A program made the translations under genes and the position numbers. Shown piece by piece: positions 1 to 8,532 of a stretch of 45,325 nucleotides of DNA. Each line of letters begins with the position of its first letter. The first letter of the stretch is position 1. Source of the stretch: Halobiforma nitratireducens JCM 10879 (GTDB lineage Archaea; Halobacteriota; Halobacteria; Halobacteriales; Natrialbaceae); assembly GCF_000337895.1 (NCBI RefSeq), contig NZ_AOMA01000024.1, positions 1-45,325 of the forward strand, read 5' to 3'. Below the pieces are notes generated by a model that searched no databases, had not been told where the DNA came from, and saw nothing but the letters and a program-made list of their open reading frames with translations.

Positions 1-819
1 GATCGCGTGCTGACGGGGTTCAGTGAGGCGACGAGCGTGGCCGTCGCGGACCACCTCCGCGAGCAAGACGTCGTCTTGCACCTCGATGCAGGCGTCGAGC
101 GACTCGAGGGCGACGCGGGAGAGGTCGAAACGATCGTCAGTACCGACGAGCGGGTCAACGTCGACATGGTACTGCTCGGGACCGGCGTCCGGCCCCGGAC
201 GGCACTCGCGGAGGACGCCGGGATCGAACTCGGCCCAACGGGTGCGATCGCGACCGACGCCTACCGCGAAACCAACGTCCCGGCCGTCTACGCAGCGGGG
301 GACTGTGCCGAGGCCACGCACGTCGTCACCGGGGAGCCGGACTACGTGCCGCTGGCGCTGACGGCAAACCGCCACGGCCGTGCAGTCGGGCAGACCGTTA
401 CGGGGACGCCGACCGAGGGCGGCGGCGTCGCCGGGACGGCTGCGGTCAAGGCCTTCGAAGTCGAAGCCGCACGGACCGGCGTCATCGACCACGAGACGGC
501 CCGCGATGCCGGGTTCGATCCCGTCACCGAGACCGTCACGGCGAAATCACGAGCGGGGTACTACCCGGAGGGCGGCGACGTGACGATCACCATAACCGCC
601 GACCGCGACAGCGGACGGGTGCTGGGCGCGAGCCTCGTCAGCGAGTACGGCGAGGGGGCGGTCCACCGCAGTCACGCGGTCGTCAGCGCACTCGAGGAGA
701 GGGCGACGGTCTTCGATCTCGAGAATTACGACCTCGCCTACGCGCCGCCGTTCAACACGACGTGGGACCCCGTGCTGGTCGCGGCGAAGGTGCTCGGAGG
801 GAAACTCCGGGACTCGTAG
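1..819 (+). CDS. FAD/NAD-dependent pyridine nucleotide-disulfide oxidoreductase, CoA-disulfide reductase/NADH oxidase-like (5' truncated)
   Basis: The frame is open from base 1, so the gene begins left of the window. About 272 C-terminal residues are present. Visible are the end of the NAD-binding domain (VLLGTGVRPRTALAEDAGI), the conserved second FAD-contact motif YAAGDCAE near base 295, and then a typical C-terminal dimerisation domain (about residues 145-265, ending in DPVLVAAKVLGGKL). The family includes CoA-disulfide reductases and NADH oxidases, which use an N-terminal cysteine. That part lies outside the window, so the substrate cannot be decided. It is probably cytoplasmic, acting in thiol or redox homeostasis. 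An open frame continues past its TAG stop (see the 820-1183 entry). The family call is secure and the exact activity is not. Confidence 0.85.
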   Translation, partial: DRVLTGFSEATSVAVADHLREQDVVLHLDAGVERLEGDAGEVETIVSTDERVNVDMVLLGTGVRPRTALAEDAGIELGPTGAIATDAYRETNVPAVYAAGDCAEATHVVTGEPDYVPLALTANRHGRAVGQTVTGTPTEGGGVAGTAAVKAFEVEAARTGVIDHETARDAGFDPVTETVTAKSRAGYYPEGGDVTITITADRDSGRVLGASLVSEYGEGAVHRSHAVVSALEERATVFDLENYDLAYAPPFNTTWDPVLVAAKVLGGKLRDS

Positions 820-1183
820 TATTCGGTTGTCCGGGGCTCCTCGAAAGGCCAGGAGCGCCTGAGACAGCTCTCGAGGAAGGGGCCAGTGGTGGGCACGGGA
901 CCGAACCGTTCAGGCGACCCCGAGGTCGTGTTCGTCGACGACTTCCCTGTGGAACGGCTGCTGTTCGGACAGCTATCGTACTCCATTCACCGACTCTCGC
1001 CGTGACGGCAAACGCCAGCGGCGCAACATCCGCCTGGTTGCCGGTCGCCGGCGGTCGTGGTTCGTATGAGGCTTCGGCTTTTTGCCACTGGTTCCCGTAC
1101 GAGCGGTATGTCCGTCGCTCCGGCGTACGACGTGTTCGAATCTACCGGATGCACCGGCCAGATCGCAAGCGCGGGTGGTCGGG
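820..1183. other. Intergenic gap with possible short coding remnant
   Basis: There is no convincing gene in these 364 bases. In the frame of the preceding gene, codons after its TAG stay open to a TGA at 1003-1005 and read like protein (for example PEVVFVDDFPVERLLFGQ). There is no ATG, only adjacent GTG codons at 886 and 889. This could be a microprotein of about 38 residues, a decayed gene end, or chance in GC-rich DNA. A T-run near 1079-1083 could belong to the glycosidase promoter. Confidence 0.35.
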
Positions 1184-3067
1184 ATGGCTGACCTCGCCGA
1201 CTCCGGCACGTCCGCACACGCGTATCCGCCGATTGAGGAGTACGGCGTCGTGGGCAACCTCGAGACCTGCGCGCTGGTCGGGCCGAACGGCTCGATAGAC
1301 TGGTTTCCGTTCCCCCACCTCGAGTCGTCGACTCTCTTCGCGGCGATCCTCGATGCTGACCGTGGCGGTCAGTTCCGGCTCGCTCCGACAGCGGAGTTCG
1401 AGACGGATCGCCGATACGTCGACGACACGAACGTCCTCGAGACGAAGTTCCGTACCGACGACGGGACGGCGACGGTGACCGACTTCATGCCGCCTGTGGA
1501 TCGGACCGACCACCCGAGGGAGGTTCTCTACCGCAAGGTTTCCTGTTCGCGAGGGACAGTCGACTTCGATGTCGAGTTCGAGCCGACGTTCGACTACGGT
1601 CGTGCGGAGGCGAACGTCGAGTCGGTCGACGAGGGTGTCCTCGCCGAAGCCGACGGCGAACGGGTTCTGCTCGAGACACCGATCGACGTCGAGATCACAG
1701 GCGACCGTCTCGTCGGCGATCTCACGCTCGAGGCCGGGGACGAGGCGTGGTTCCTGCTTCGGTGTGCGGCCACTGAGAACGCAACCACCGATCCCGAGGC
1801 GGCTCTCGAGGAGACGAAAGCTTACTGGAGCGACTGGGGACATAGCTGTGACGCGGGCGACGACTGCGCTTTCGAGGGGCCGTGGCACGACTACGTCGTC
1901 CGCTCCCAACTCGTCCTCAAGCTCCTCACACACGCCGAATCGGGCGCGATCGCCGCCGCGCCGACGGCCTCGCTCCCCGAGGAGATCGGCGGAATCCGGA
2001 ACTGGGATTACCGGTACAACTGGCTGCGCGACGCCGGCTTCACGGTACAGGCCTTGTTGAATCTCGGTACCGGCGACGAGGCCACCGACTACTTCGACTG
2101 GTTCATGGACCTCTGTCAGGCCGCCGATCCCGAGGCGATCCAGCCGCTGTATGGACTTCACGGCGAGTCCGATCTCGATGAACGCGAACTCGACCACTTC
2201 GAGGGGTATCGGGGCTCTAGCCCGGTCCGGATCGGTAACGAGGCTGCCGAACAGCTCCAGCACGATATCTACGGGGAGCTGTTGCTCGCCGTCGACGAGA
2301 TGTGCAGACACGGCCGAGCGTTGACCGACGGCGAGTGGGCACGAATCCGAGCGATCGTCGAGTACGTGCGTGACATCTGGGAGGAGCCGGACGCTGGTAT
2401 CTGGGAAGTTCGTGGTGGCGATCGCCACTTCGTCCATTCGAAAGTGCTGTGCTGGGCCGCGCTCGATCGCGGCCTCGCGATCGCACACCACGGGGACCAC
2501 GAGGGACCGCTCCAAGAGTGGCAGGCGACTCGAGAACGGGTCCGTGCGGACGTGCTCGAGCACGGGTACGACGAGGATCGCGAGACGTTCGTCCAGGCGT
2601 ACGAGACGGACGCGCTGGACGCGACGGCGCTTTTGCTCCCCGTTCTCGGTTTCCTCCCGTTCGACGACGACCGCATCCAGGGAACGATCGGCTCGATCGA
2701 GACGCAACTCGTCGAGGACGACGTCTTCGTCAGGCGGTACGACGGCGACGACGGACTCCCGGGCGAGGAGGGGTCGTTCGTGCTCTGTTCGTGCTGGCTC
2801 GTCGATGCCCTCGCGCTCTCGGGTCGGGTCGACGACGCACAGTCCCGTTTCGAGAACCTGCTCGAGTACCTGAACCCGCTGGGGCTGATGGCAGAGGAGA
2901 TCGACCCGGAGAGCGGTGCACACCTCGGAAACTATCCGCAGGCGTTCAGCCACATCGGGATCGTCAACAGCGCTCTGTACCTGGGATACGCGAACGGAAA
3001 CGAGACGCCGGGACCGCCACCGATGGGGGTCCGACTCGGCGAGCCGAACGTCGATCTCGGCGAGTGA
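1184..3067 (+). CDS. Glycoside hydrolase family 15 protein (glucoamylase/trehalase-like)
   Basis: This 627-residue protein is a typical GH15-related enzyme. The N-terminal beta-sandwich part begins PPIEEYGVVGNLETCALVGP and contains NGSIDWFPFP. The (alpha/alpha)6 catalytic domain has the family hallmark IRNWDYRYNWLRDA near residue 270 and the C-terminal AEEIDPESG...GNYPQAFSHIG block near residue 570, which in the family carries the general-base glutamate. These enzymes release glucose from alpha-glucans or trehalose, and the substrate cannot be told from sequence. No signal peptide is seen, so it probably acts in the cytoplasm. I chose the ATG at 1184 because the residues encoded upstream in the same frame (from a TTG at 1082) are Arg/Pro-rich and unlike the family start. 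It stands alone, convergent with msrA. Confidence 0.9.
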   Translation: MADLADSGTSAHAYPPIEEYGVVGNLETCALVGPNGSIDWFPFPHLESSTLFAAILDADRGGQFRLAPTAEFETDRRYVDDTNVLETKFRTDDGTATVTDFMPPVDRTDHPREVLYRKVSCSRGTVDFDVEFEPTFDYGRAEANVESVDEGVLAEADGERVLLETPIDVEITGDRLVGDLTLEAGDEAWFLLRCAATENATTDPEAALEETKAYWSDWGHSCDAGDDCAFEGPWHDYVVRSQLVLKLLTHAESGAIAAAPTASLPEEIGGIRNWDYRYNWLRDAGFTVQALLNLGTGDEATDYFDWFMDLCQAADPEAIQPLYGLHGESDLDERELDHFEGYRGSSPVRIGNEAAEQLQHDIYGELLLAVDEMCRHGRALTDGEWARIRAIVEYVRDIWEEPDAGIWEVRGGDRHFVHSKVLCWAALDRGLAIAHHGDHEGPLQEWQATRERVRADVLEHGYDEDRETFVQAYETDALDATALLLPVLGFLPFDDDRIQGTIGSIETQLVEDDVFVRRYDGDDGLPGEEGSFVLCSCWLVDALALSGRVDDAQSRFENLLEYLNPLGLMAEEIDPESGAHLGNYPQAFSHIGIVNSALYLGYANGNETPGPPPMGVRLGEPNVDLGE

Positions 3068-3097
3068 GATACAGACGGCACAGCCCGAACTGCCGCG

Positions 3098-3631
3098 TCA
3101 GTCGTCGGCCGACGGCGTCGTCTCGAACTTCTCGCGGACCTTCTCGACTTTCGGTGCCGCGTGCATCGTACAGTAGGCGTCGTTGGGGTTCTTCTCGAAG
3201 TAGTTCTGGTGGTACTCTTCGGCCTCGTAGAAGGTATCGAGCGGCTCGATTTCCGTCACGATCCCCTCGTAGAGCCCTTCCGCCTCGAGTTCGTCGGCGA
3301 ACGCTCGAGCGATCTCGAGTTGGTCGTCGTCGTGGGCGTAGATCGCCGAGCGGTACTGTGAGCCGACGTCCGGCCCCTCACGGTCTTTCGTCGTCGGATC
3401 GTGAATCGTAAAGAAGACTTCGAGCAGGTCCTCGTAGGCCACGACAGCGGGCTCGTACTCGAGTTGGACGACCTCCGTGTGGCCCGTCTCGCCGGAACAG
3501 ACCTCCTCGTAGGTCGGGTCCGCAGTGTGACCGCCCGCGTAGCCGGAGGTGACCGATTCGACGCCCTCGAGTTCCTCGAAGGCCGCCTCGACACACCAGA
3601 AGCAACCGCCGCCGAACGTCGCGCGTTCCAT
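3098..3631 (-). CDS. msrA: Peptide-methionine (S)-S-oxide reductase MsrA
   Basis: The protein has 177 residues. The N-terminus MERATFGGGCFWC contains the invariant GCFWC motif with catalytic Cys10. It is followed by the MsrA core (GYAGGHTADPTYEEVCSG, TEVVQLEYEP, DVGSQYRSAIY, FYEAEEYHQNYFEKNP). MsrA reduces methionine-S-sulfoxide in damaged proteins, normally with thioredoxin as electron donor, in the cytoplasm. I took the ATG at 3631 because it places GCFWC at the usual distance from the start. The longer frame to 3760 adds residues unrelated to the family. It is convergent with the GH15 gene (30 bases between stops). A weak T-rich promoter candidate lies around 3650 on the minus strand. Confidence 0.95.
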   Translation of the reverse strand: MERATFGGGCFWCVEAAFEELEGVESVTSGYAGGHTADPTYEEVCSGETGHTEVVQLEYEPAVVAYEDLLEVFFTIHDPTTKDREGPDVGSQYRSAIYAHDDDQLEIARAFADELEAEGLYEGIVTEIEPLDTFYEAEEYHQNYFEKNPNDAYCTMHAAPKVEKVREKFETTPSADD

Positions 3632-3941
3632 ACGCGACCGGACGGGCCACGAAAAGAAAGATGTGACGGGCTCACGTCCATCCCAAGGGGATGGGGGCAG
3701 TCGCCCACGACATTGTTTGTCGACGACGTGTGGTCGTGAATCGACGCTCGTCTCTTGCACTCGGCAGTACTGTCGGCGTCTCCGACTGTGTCGGGTTCGT
3801 CGATCAACCAGTCAACACGAAGTCGATCGTGACTTCGGCGTCGTCGCCAACGGTAACGACGCAAGCAGAACGATCGGTTTCACGGGGGTCTGTCTGTCCG
3901 AAACCAGTTCCTGGAGCGTCGCTCGCTCTTCGAAACCAACC
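3632..3941. other. Intergenic gap, no gene seen
   Basis: These 310 bases lie between two minus-strand genes. The only structure I see is a perfect 7-base hairpin at 3678-3694 (CCATCCC, loop AAG, GGGATGG). It lies upstream of msrA and 250 bases downstream of arfC. Long frames here are shadows with rare codon patterns. Confidence 0.5.
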
Positions 3942-4616
3942 TCACTGCCCCTCGTCGACCCTCCACGTCAGCAGGACCCCGTCGTCGATCCGTTCGACCC
4001 CCTCGAGTGCGAGCGTCGGGAACTCCTCGACGAACCCCTCGCCGTCGGCCAGCGTCGGTGCGTCGCGGCCGCCGATCACCGTCGGGCCGACGAACGCGCG
4101 GAGTTCGTCGACCAGGCCGACCTCGAACAGCGAGAAGATGAGTTCGCCGCCGCCCTCGACCATGATCCGCTCGAGTCCGTCCGCCTGTAACGTCGCGAAC
4201 GCCCGCAGGAGGTCGACGCGTCCGTCTCCCGCAGTCACGAGTTGGGTATCGGGTCGGTCGGCGAGTTCCATCCGCCGGTCGACCGGCGCGGATTCGCTCA
4301 CACAGACGTACGTCGTCGCCGCGTCGTCGACGATCTCGGCGTCAGGGGGTGTTCGGGCCTTCGAATCGACGACGACCCGTGCCGGGTTCTCTGGTTCGCC
4401 GCCTTCCCGGCGTCGCTTCCGTCGGTCGGCGTCTTTGACGGTAAGACTGGGATCGTCGGCGAGGACGGTGCCGACGCCGACGACGATCGCGTCGCTGTCG
4501 GCACGGAGTCGATCGACCCGATCGAAGTCGTCCTCGCCGCTGATCGCGAGCTGTTCGCGGCGTCTCGAGGAGAGCTTTCCGTCCGCGCTGATGGCGGCGT
4601 TGACGACGACGTGCAT
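3942..4616 (-). CDS. arfC: 2,5-diamino-6-(ribosylamino)pyrimidinone 5'-phosphate reductase (RibD C-terminal domain family)
   Basis: The 224-residue protein is the stand-alone archaeal form of the RibD reductase domain. In archaeal riboflavin and F420 biosynthesis this enzyme reduces the ribosyl group of the GTP-derived pyrimidine to ribityl using NAD(P)H. Visible family blocks are the N-terminal MHVVVNAAISADGKL, the nucleotide-binding segment DAIVVGVGTVLADDPSLTV, and the C-terminal IMVEGGGELI and ELRAFVGPTVIGGRDAPTL. The ATG at 4616 gives the family start; the longer frame reads into the divergent udk gene. Only 85 bases separate it from udk. Substrate assignment rests on the archaeal family, not on a residue visible here. 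Confidence 0.82.
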   Translation of the reverse strand: MHVVVNAAISADGKLSSRRREQLAISGEDDFDRVDRLRADSDAIVVGVGTVLADDPSLTVKDADRRKRRREGGEPENPARVVVDSKARTPPDAEIVDDAATTYVCVSESAPVDRRMELADRPDTQLVTAGDGRVDLLRAFATLQADGLERIMVEGGGELIFSLFEVGLVDELRAFVGPTVIGGRDAPTLADGEGFVEEFPTLALEGVERIDDGVLLTWRVDEGQ

Positions 4617-4701
4617 GGGGGATATGGTCCGCGAATCGTAAAGAAGCCAGCGTCTGCTCGGTATCAGGGGATTGATTACCGCCGATCCCCACCCTCGAGT
4701 G

Positions 4702-5451
4702 ATGAGTATCCCGTCGTTCGTCATCGGGATCGCCGGGGGCACAGGGGCGGGCAAGACCACCGTCGCGCGGACGCTCGCCGAGGAGGTCGGCGAACCCGTC
4801 ACGCGCATCCCGCTCGACAACTACTACGAGGACCTCTCTCACCTCGAGTACGAGGAACGCGCGGAGGTCAACTACGACCACCCCTCCGCGTTCGAGTGGG
4901 AACTGCTCCGCGAGCAACTGGATACCTTGCTCATGGGCCAGCCGGTCGAGATGCCCCAGTACGATTTCGAGATTCACAATCGCAAGGACAAGCGCACGAC
5001 CGTCGAACCGACGGACGTGATCGTCGTCGAGGGGATCTTCTCGCTGTACGACGAGGAGATACTCGATATGCTCGATCTGCGGATCTACGTGATGACCGAC
5101 GCCGACGTTCGCATTCTCCGCCGGATCGAGCGCGACGTCGTCGATCGGGGCCGCGACCTCGAGGGCGTCATGGACCAGTACCTCGAGACGGTCAAACCGA
5201 TGCACGAGCAGTTCGTCGAACCGACGAAAAAGAACGCGGACGTGATTATTCCCGAGGGAGCGAACCGCTCGGCCCTCGAGTTGCTCCTCGAGAAGATCGA
5301 TTCCGAGCTGACCGACGATACCGGAGAACGTGATATAGAGGAGCGAGAGCCGGACCTCGAGTTCGATCGGGGACTAGATCGGGATCGGGACCGGAATCGA
5401 GACGACGACCGTGACGACGATGCGGTCATCGACGGCTCGTCGGCACGCTGA
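4702..5451 (+). CDS. udk: Uridine kinase / phosphoribulokinase-family P-loop kinase
   Basis: The protein has 249 residues. Walker A is GIAGGTGAGKTTVARTL at about residues 8-24, followed by the uridine-kinase blocks IPLDNYYEDLSHLEYEERA, NYDHPSAFEWELL, PQYDFEIHNR, DVIVVEGIFSLYDEEI and the lid segment RRIERDVVDRGRDLEGV. It phosphorylates uridine and cytidine for pyrimidine salvage in the cytosol. The ATG at 4702 matches the family start. The last 45 residues are an Asp/Arg-rich tail (around FDRGLDRDRDRNRDDDRDDD) encoded by a hexamer-like repeat. The kinase core does not need it, and it is probably disordered. The gene is divergent from arfC. Confidence 0.88.
   Translation: MSIPSFVIGIAGGTGAGKTTVARTLAEEVGEPVTRIPLDNYYEDLSHLEYEERAEVNYDHPSAFEWELLREQLDTLLMGQPVEMPQYDFEIHNRKDKRTTVEPTDVIVVEGIFSLYDEEILDMLDLRIYVMTDADVRILRRIERDVVDRGRDLEGVMDQYLETVKPMHEQFVEPTKKNADVIIPEGANRSALELLLEKIDSELTDDTGERDIEEREPDLEFDRGLDRDRDRNRDDDRDDDAVIDGSSAR
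5375..5425 (+). repeat. Degenerate hexamer repeat in udk 3' end
   Basis: Imperfect repeats of the type GATCGGGAC / GACGACCGT encode alternating Asp and Arg in the tail of the kinase. It is one of several such microsatellites in the window. Confidence 0.6.
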
Positions 5452-5512
5452 CGCTTGCACACGCTCGTTTCTCTCCGCTCTTCTATATCTCTCCGTCGGC
5501 CTCCCTTTGAGG

Positions 5513-6487
5513 TCAGGTCTCCGGTTCTGGGTCCGACTTCGACTCGGCCTCGGACTCTGACTCGGATTCAGACTCGGATTCAGACTCGAGTTCGGGCTCG
5601 GACTCCGGATCGGCTCCCTTCCGTCGCTCACGTTCGATCGTCGTCACGTAGATACCCACGAGCACCACGACACCGCCGACCACCGTAATCGCGTCGGGTA
5701 CCTCCGCGAGCAGGACGAGCGCGAGGATCGTCGCCCCCACCGGCTCGCCGAGCCAGGCGACGCTGACCACGACCGACTCGAGGTGTTTCAGCGTCCAGTT
5801 GACGATCGTGTGACCGAGCACGCCCGGGCCGACGGCCATCCCGAGGAACAACAGCCACTCTCGGGGCGGATAGGCGACGAACTCGTGGCCCTGCGCGCCG
5901 ACGAGTACGGCAAGCGTCGCCGCACAGGCAGTGTAGACCACGGTAACGTAGGGAAACAGCGAGACGCGCTGACGGATCGACCGGCCCGCGAGCACGTAGG
6001 CTGCGACCGTCACAGCCCCGAGCAGTGCCAGGGCGTTACCGTACATCGTCGCGTCCGAAATCGGTGCCTCGCCGGCGTCGCCCAGCGACATCGCGGCGGC
6101 ACCGACCATCGCGACGAGGATACCGACCACCGTCTCCCGGGAGACCCGCTCCCCAAGTACGAGCGCAGCCCCGATGGCGACGAAGATCGGCTGGGTCTGG
6201 ACGAGAGTCACGCTCGCGGCGACGCTCGTGTGGTTCAGACTCTCGAACCAGGCCGCGAAGTGGACCGCGAGTGCGACCCCGGCGACGACGGCGAAGCCGA
6301 AGTCCGCCGCCGAGAGCCGGGCGAACTCCTCGCGATACCACAGGAACGCGGCGGGCGCGACCATCGCCGTCGTAAACAGCACCCGATAGAACGCCGCCAC
6401 CGAACTTGGCGCAGTACTCCAGCGAACCAGGATCGCGCTCGTACTCGCCGCGAACACGGCGAATGCGAGCGCGACGTACGGCGTCAC
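5513..6487 (-). CDS. EamA/DMT-superfamily membrane transporter
   Basis: This is a ten-helix drug/metabolite transporter with two EamA repeats: helices from VTPYVALAFAVFAASTSAIL through the VTLVQTQPIFVAIGAALVLGE block, and then a second half including TIVNWTLKHLESVVVSVAWL and GEPVGATILALVLLAEVP. The family exports amino acids, nucleosides and other small metabolites, and no substrate can be given. With the GTG at 6487 the first helix sits at the N-terminus (324 residues). A longer frame reaches a TTG at 6577 but adds an odd 30-residue lead. The C-terminal 35 residues are a cytoplasmic Ser/Glu repeat tail encoded by GACTCG-type hexamers. Confidence 0.85.
   Translation of the reverse strand: MTPYVALAFAVFAASTSAILVRWSTAPSSVAAFYRVLFTTAMVAPAAFLWYREEFARLSAADFGFAVVAGVALAVHFAAWFESLNHTSVAASVTLVQTQPIFVAIGAALVLGERVSRETVVGILVAMVGAAAMSLGDAGEAPISDATMYGNALALLGAVTVAAYVLAGRSIRQRVSLFPYVTVVYTACAATLAVLVGAQGHEFVAYPPREWLLFLGMAVGPGVLGHTIVNWTLKHLESVVVSVAWLGEPVGATILALVLLAEVPDAITVVGGVVVLVGIYVTTIERERRKGADPESEPELESESESESESESEAESKSDPEPET
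5541..5606 (-). repeat. Hexanucleotide repeat coding a Ser/Glu tail
   Basis: About ten copies of a GACTCG/GACTCN-type hexamer (read on the plus strand) encode alternating Ser and Glu at the transporter C-terminus. Imperfect copies suggest an old, length-variable array. Confidence 0.8.
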
Positions 6488-6676
6488 CTCGAGGTTAGGG
6501 TCCTGATCGGACGCGGACGCGAGCCCGAACCCGAACGCGAGCACGGTGGGGAGCGAAGCCACGGACGGTACGGACAACTCGAGCGGGCGGTGAAACGCTT
6601 TCCGAAAGCGGCAGCCGGCCGTCGACAGCGGATGGTCCAGGATGTACGGAACGACGGTCGTCCGCCCTCGAGACGG

Positions 6677-7174
6677 TCAGACGACGCCGCCCTCGAGTTG
6701 GGTTTTCGTCCGCTGATGGCGTTCCCGGAACATCGCCTCGAATCCCACGGTAGAGAACGGTGACGCGGCCTCGCCCAACGCGCCCATCGGCAGTTCGTAC
6801 TCGACGCGGTCCCGGACGATCGTTCGGTCACCGTCGGCGTAGAAGGCGTGAGTGTGTTCCCAGCTATCGAACGCGAACGGGCCGTGGACCATCTCGTCGC
6901 GGAAGTACGCCGAGCCGTCCCGCCGCTCGCGGTCGGTGATGACCGACGTCCAGTGCTGTCGTGGCCCGATTCCGAACGGACGGATCGACAGCGAAATCTC
7001 CGCACCCTCCTCGAGCGTTTCGGGGTCGGCTTCGCCGTCGGGGCCCATAGCGGCCTCGACGCGGAGGCCCATCCAGTCGGGGGTTAGTGCCTCGAGCCCC
7101 TCGGCTCGGGAGTGAAAGTCCCACACCTCCTCGAGGGGTGCCTGGACCGTCGTCCGGCGCTCGTAGGTCGGCAT
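6677..7174 (-). CDS. SRPBCC (START/Bet v1-like) family protein
   Basis: The 165-residue soluble protein begins MPTYERRTTVQAPLEEVWDF, the usual start of polyketide-cyclase/dehydrase-like SRPBCC domains. It continues with ALTPDWMGLRV, HWTSVITDRE, YFRDEMVHGPF and WEHTHAFYADGDRTIVRD, ending with a long helix ending in ERHQRTKTQLEGG. The fold is a helix-grip cavity that binds hydrophobic ligands. No ligand or reaction can be assigned. It lies downstream of the PhoU-type regulator on the same strand, with 153 bases between them, so it may be its own transcription unit. Confidence 0.8.
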   Translation of the reverse strand: MPTYERRTTVQAPLEEVWDFHSRAEGLEALTPDWMGLRVEAAMGPDGEADPETLEEGAEISLSIRPFGIGPRQHWTSVITDRERRDGSAYFRDEMVHGPFAFDSWEHTHAFYADGDRTIVRDRVEYELPMGALGEAASPFSTVGFEAMFRERHQRTKTQLEGGVV

Positions 7175-7327
7175 ATCGGCCCGTACGACGAGAGTGCGTA
7201 AAACGTCGGGGCCTACACCGTCGAAGGGCCGGACACCGATGGACGGGACTCTCCCTGCGGTGCTCGTCGCGATCGCCGATAAAAAAGAGACGCCTACGTT
7301 CCCGACGAGACTCGCCGGCGGCTCCTG

Positions 7328-8323
7328 TCAGGGACGGGGAGCAGCCTGCTGTAGTGCCGTTTCGGCGACGTTGCCACCGTAGTCCGCGCTCCGGGAGAGT
7401 GAGTCCAGGATCAGACCGAGTGACTGGGCCCGGACGGTGTCGAGTTCGCGAAGCATGTCGTCGATGTGGCGCGTGTGCTCGTCGATCTCGAGCACCGACT
7501 CGAGTGCGTCGTGGCCCAGTTCCGTCGCCTCGTTGCTGTCTTCGGCAAACAGCGCGTCCATCGACGTTTCGAGGATGTCGGCTGCGTCGGCGTGCAAGTC
7601 GAGCAACGCCTCTGCGACCTCCTCGGGAACCCCCTCGAGATCGAGTGCGAGTTGGCTGATCTTGACGGCGTGGTCGGCCACCCGCTCGAGTTGGCGAGCG
7701 CTCGAGTGGTACTCGAAACAGTCCTCTCGGGACACGCCGAGCTCCTCCGTGGCACCGGGGGACCGGAGCGTCGCGCGGAATATCCGTGAGACGACGAGCC
7801 ACAGGCGGTCGATATCGTCGTCCCGGGCGATGACGTCCCGGGCGATATCGTCGTCGTTCTCGACCAGTGCCGTAACTGCATCCTCGAGCATCGAAGTCGC
7901 GATCAGCCGCATCCGGGTGACGGCGTTGACGATCGACAGCTCCGAGGAGTCGAGCAGGTCCTGTACCACGACGTGGTCGGTTCCTTCCTCGACGACTTCG
8001 ACGCCGATGAGGCCCTGTACGGCACTGCGGATCGCTCGTCGTTGGTCAGTCGTGATGTGGCCCGCCTCGAGGCGGATAACGTCGAATCCACTGACATACA
8101 TCGTGAAGACAGCCCGAACGAGTTCTGCATCCTCGAGGGTCGCCACCTCGAGTGTTCCTTCCTGGTGATCGACGTCGGTTTGGGGTGTTACGAGAAGTGT
8201 CTCGTCGTCGGCGTATAGTTCGACTGTATCGCCGCTGCCGATTTCGTTTTCGGTCGCCCACGTTTTCGGAAGTGAAACGGTGTACGTCGAGCCGCCGGTC
8301 ACCTGGACTTTCCGCGTCTCCAT
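7328..8323 (-). CDS. AbrB-PhoU fusion phosphate-uptake regulator (copy 1)
   Basis: The protein has 331 residues. The N-terminal 50 residues are an AbrB/SpoVT-like swapped-hairpin DNA-binding domain (METRKVQVTGGSTYTVSLPK, then WATENEIGSGDTVELYADDE). After a linker domain, two PhoU helical bundles follow, with VENDDDIARDVIARDDDIDR and ADHAVKISQLALDLEGVP as characteristic segments. In archaea such fusions are thought to be phosphate-responsive transcription regulators. Its place, divergent from a promoter region 200 bases long and 760 bases before the pst operon, supports that. I chose the ATG at 8323 because the AbrB domain starts there and a TATA-like box lies 24 bases upstream. A paralogue closes the pst operon (13675-14709). 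Confidence 0.88.
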   Translation of the reverse strand: METRKVQVTGGSTYTVSLPKTWATENEIGSGDTVELYADDETLLVTPQTDVDHQEGTLEVATLEDAELVRAVFTMYVSGFDVIRLEAGHITTDQRRAIRSAVQGLIGVEVVEEGTDHVVVQDLLDSSELSIVNAVTRMRLIATSMLEDAVTALVENDDDIARDVIARDDDIDRLWLVVSRIFRATLRSPGATEELGVSREDCFEYHSSARQLERVADHAVKISQLALDLEGVPEEVAEALLDLHADAADILETSMDALFAEDSNEATELGHDALESVLEIDEHTRHIDDMLRELDTVRAQSLGLILDSLSRSADYGGNVAETALQQAAPRP

Positions 8324-8346
8324 GGTACGAGTTGCTGATAGGGGGA

Positions 8347-8354
8347 CCATAAAT
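8347..8354 (-). promoter_or_regulatory. TATA-like box for AbrB-PhoU copy 1
   Basis: ATTTATGG on the minus strand lies about 24 bases before the ATG, which implies a leaderless or nearly leaderless transcript. Confidence 0.5.
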
Positions 8355-8364
8355 CTGCCTCTGT

Positions 8365-8372
8365 CTATAGAG
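8365..8372. promoter_or_regulatory. CTATAGAG element, copy 1
   Basis: The octamer sits inside the dyad GTCTATAGAGAC (8363-8374), upstream of the AbrB-PhoU gene. The same octamer occurs upstream of pstS at 8976-8983. This is a candidate operator shared by the two promoters, by inference only. Confidence 0.3.
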
Positions 8373-8458
8373 ACGATCAATATCTGGCTTTAGAGCGATT
8401 GATACTTGGATATAGGCACATATACCGGAACAGACTACTCGACCGATCTACCGATTAC

Positions 8459-8472
8459 TACTGTGTAGTAGG
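8459..8472. promoter_or_regulatory. Dyad CTACT-N4-AGTAG before the small membrane gene
   Basis: A 5-base inverted repeat lies directly upstream of the TATA box of the plus-strand gene, where an activator or repressor could bind. No known motif is recognised. Confidence 0.3.
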
Positions 8473-8478
8473 TAGGAC

Positions 8479-8490
8479 TATATATTTATT
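8479..8490 (+). promoter_or_regulatory. Strong TATA box TATATATTTATT
   Basis: This is the most AT-rich element in the divergent region. It lies 43 bases before the ATG at 8533, which predicts a leader of roughly 20 bases. Confidence 0.6.
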
Positions 8491-8532
8491 TGAGATGGGA
8501 ACCGTTTTACTCACCCAGTCGGATGATGGGGT

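Noticed and set aside
1142-2953. 603-residue minus-strand frame opposite the GH15 gene
   Set aside because: Mirror of a well-conserved GH15 gene; no recognisable motif.
3678-3694. Hairpin CCATCCC-AAG-GGGATGG as a terminator for arfC
   Set aside because: It is about 250 bases past the arfC stop and has no T-run; no role can be supported.
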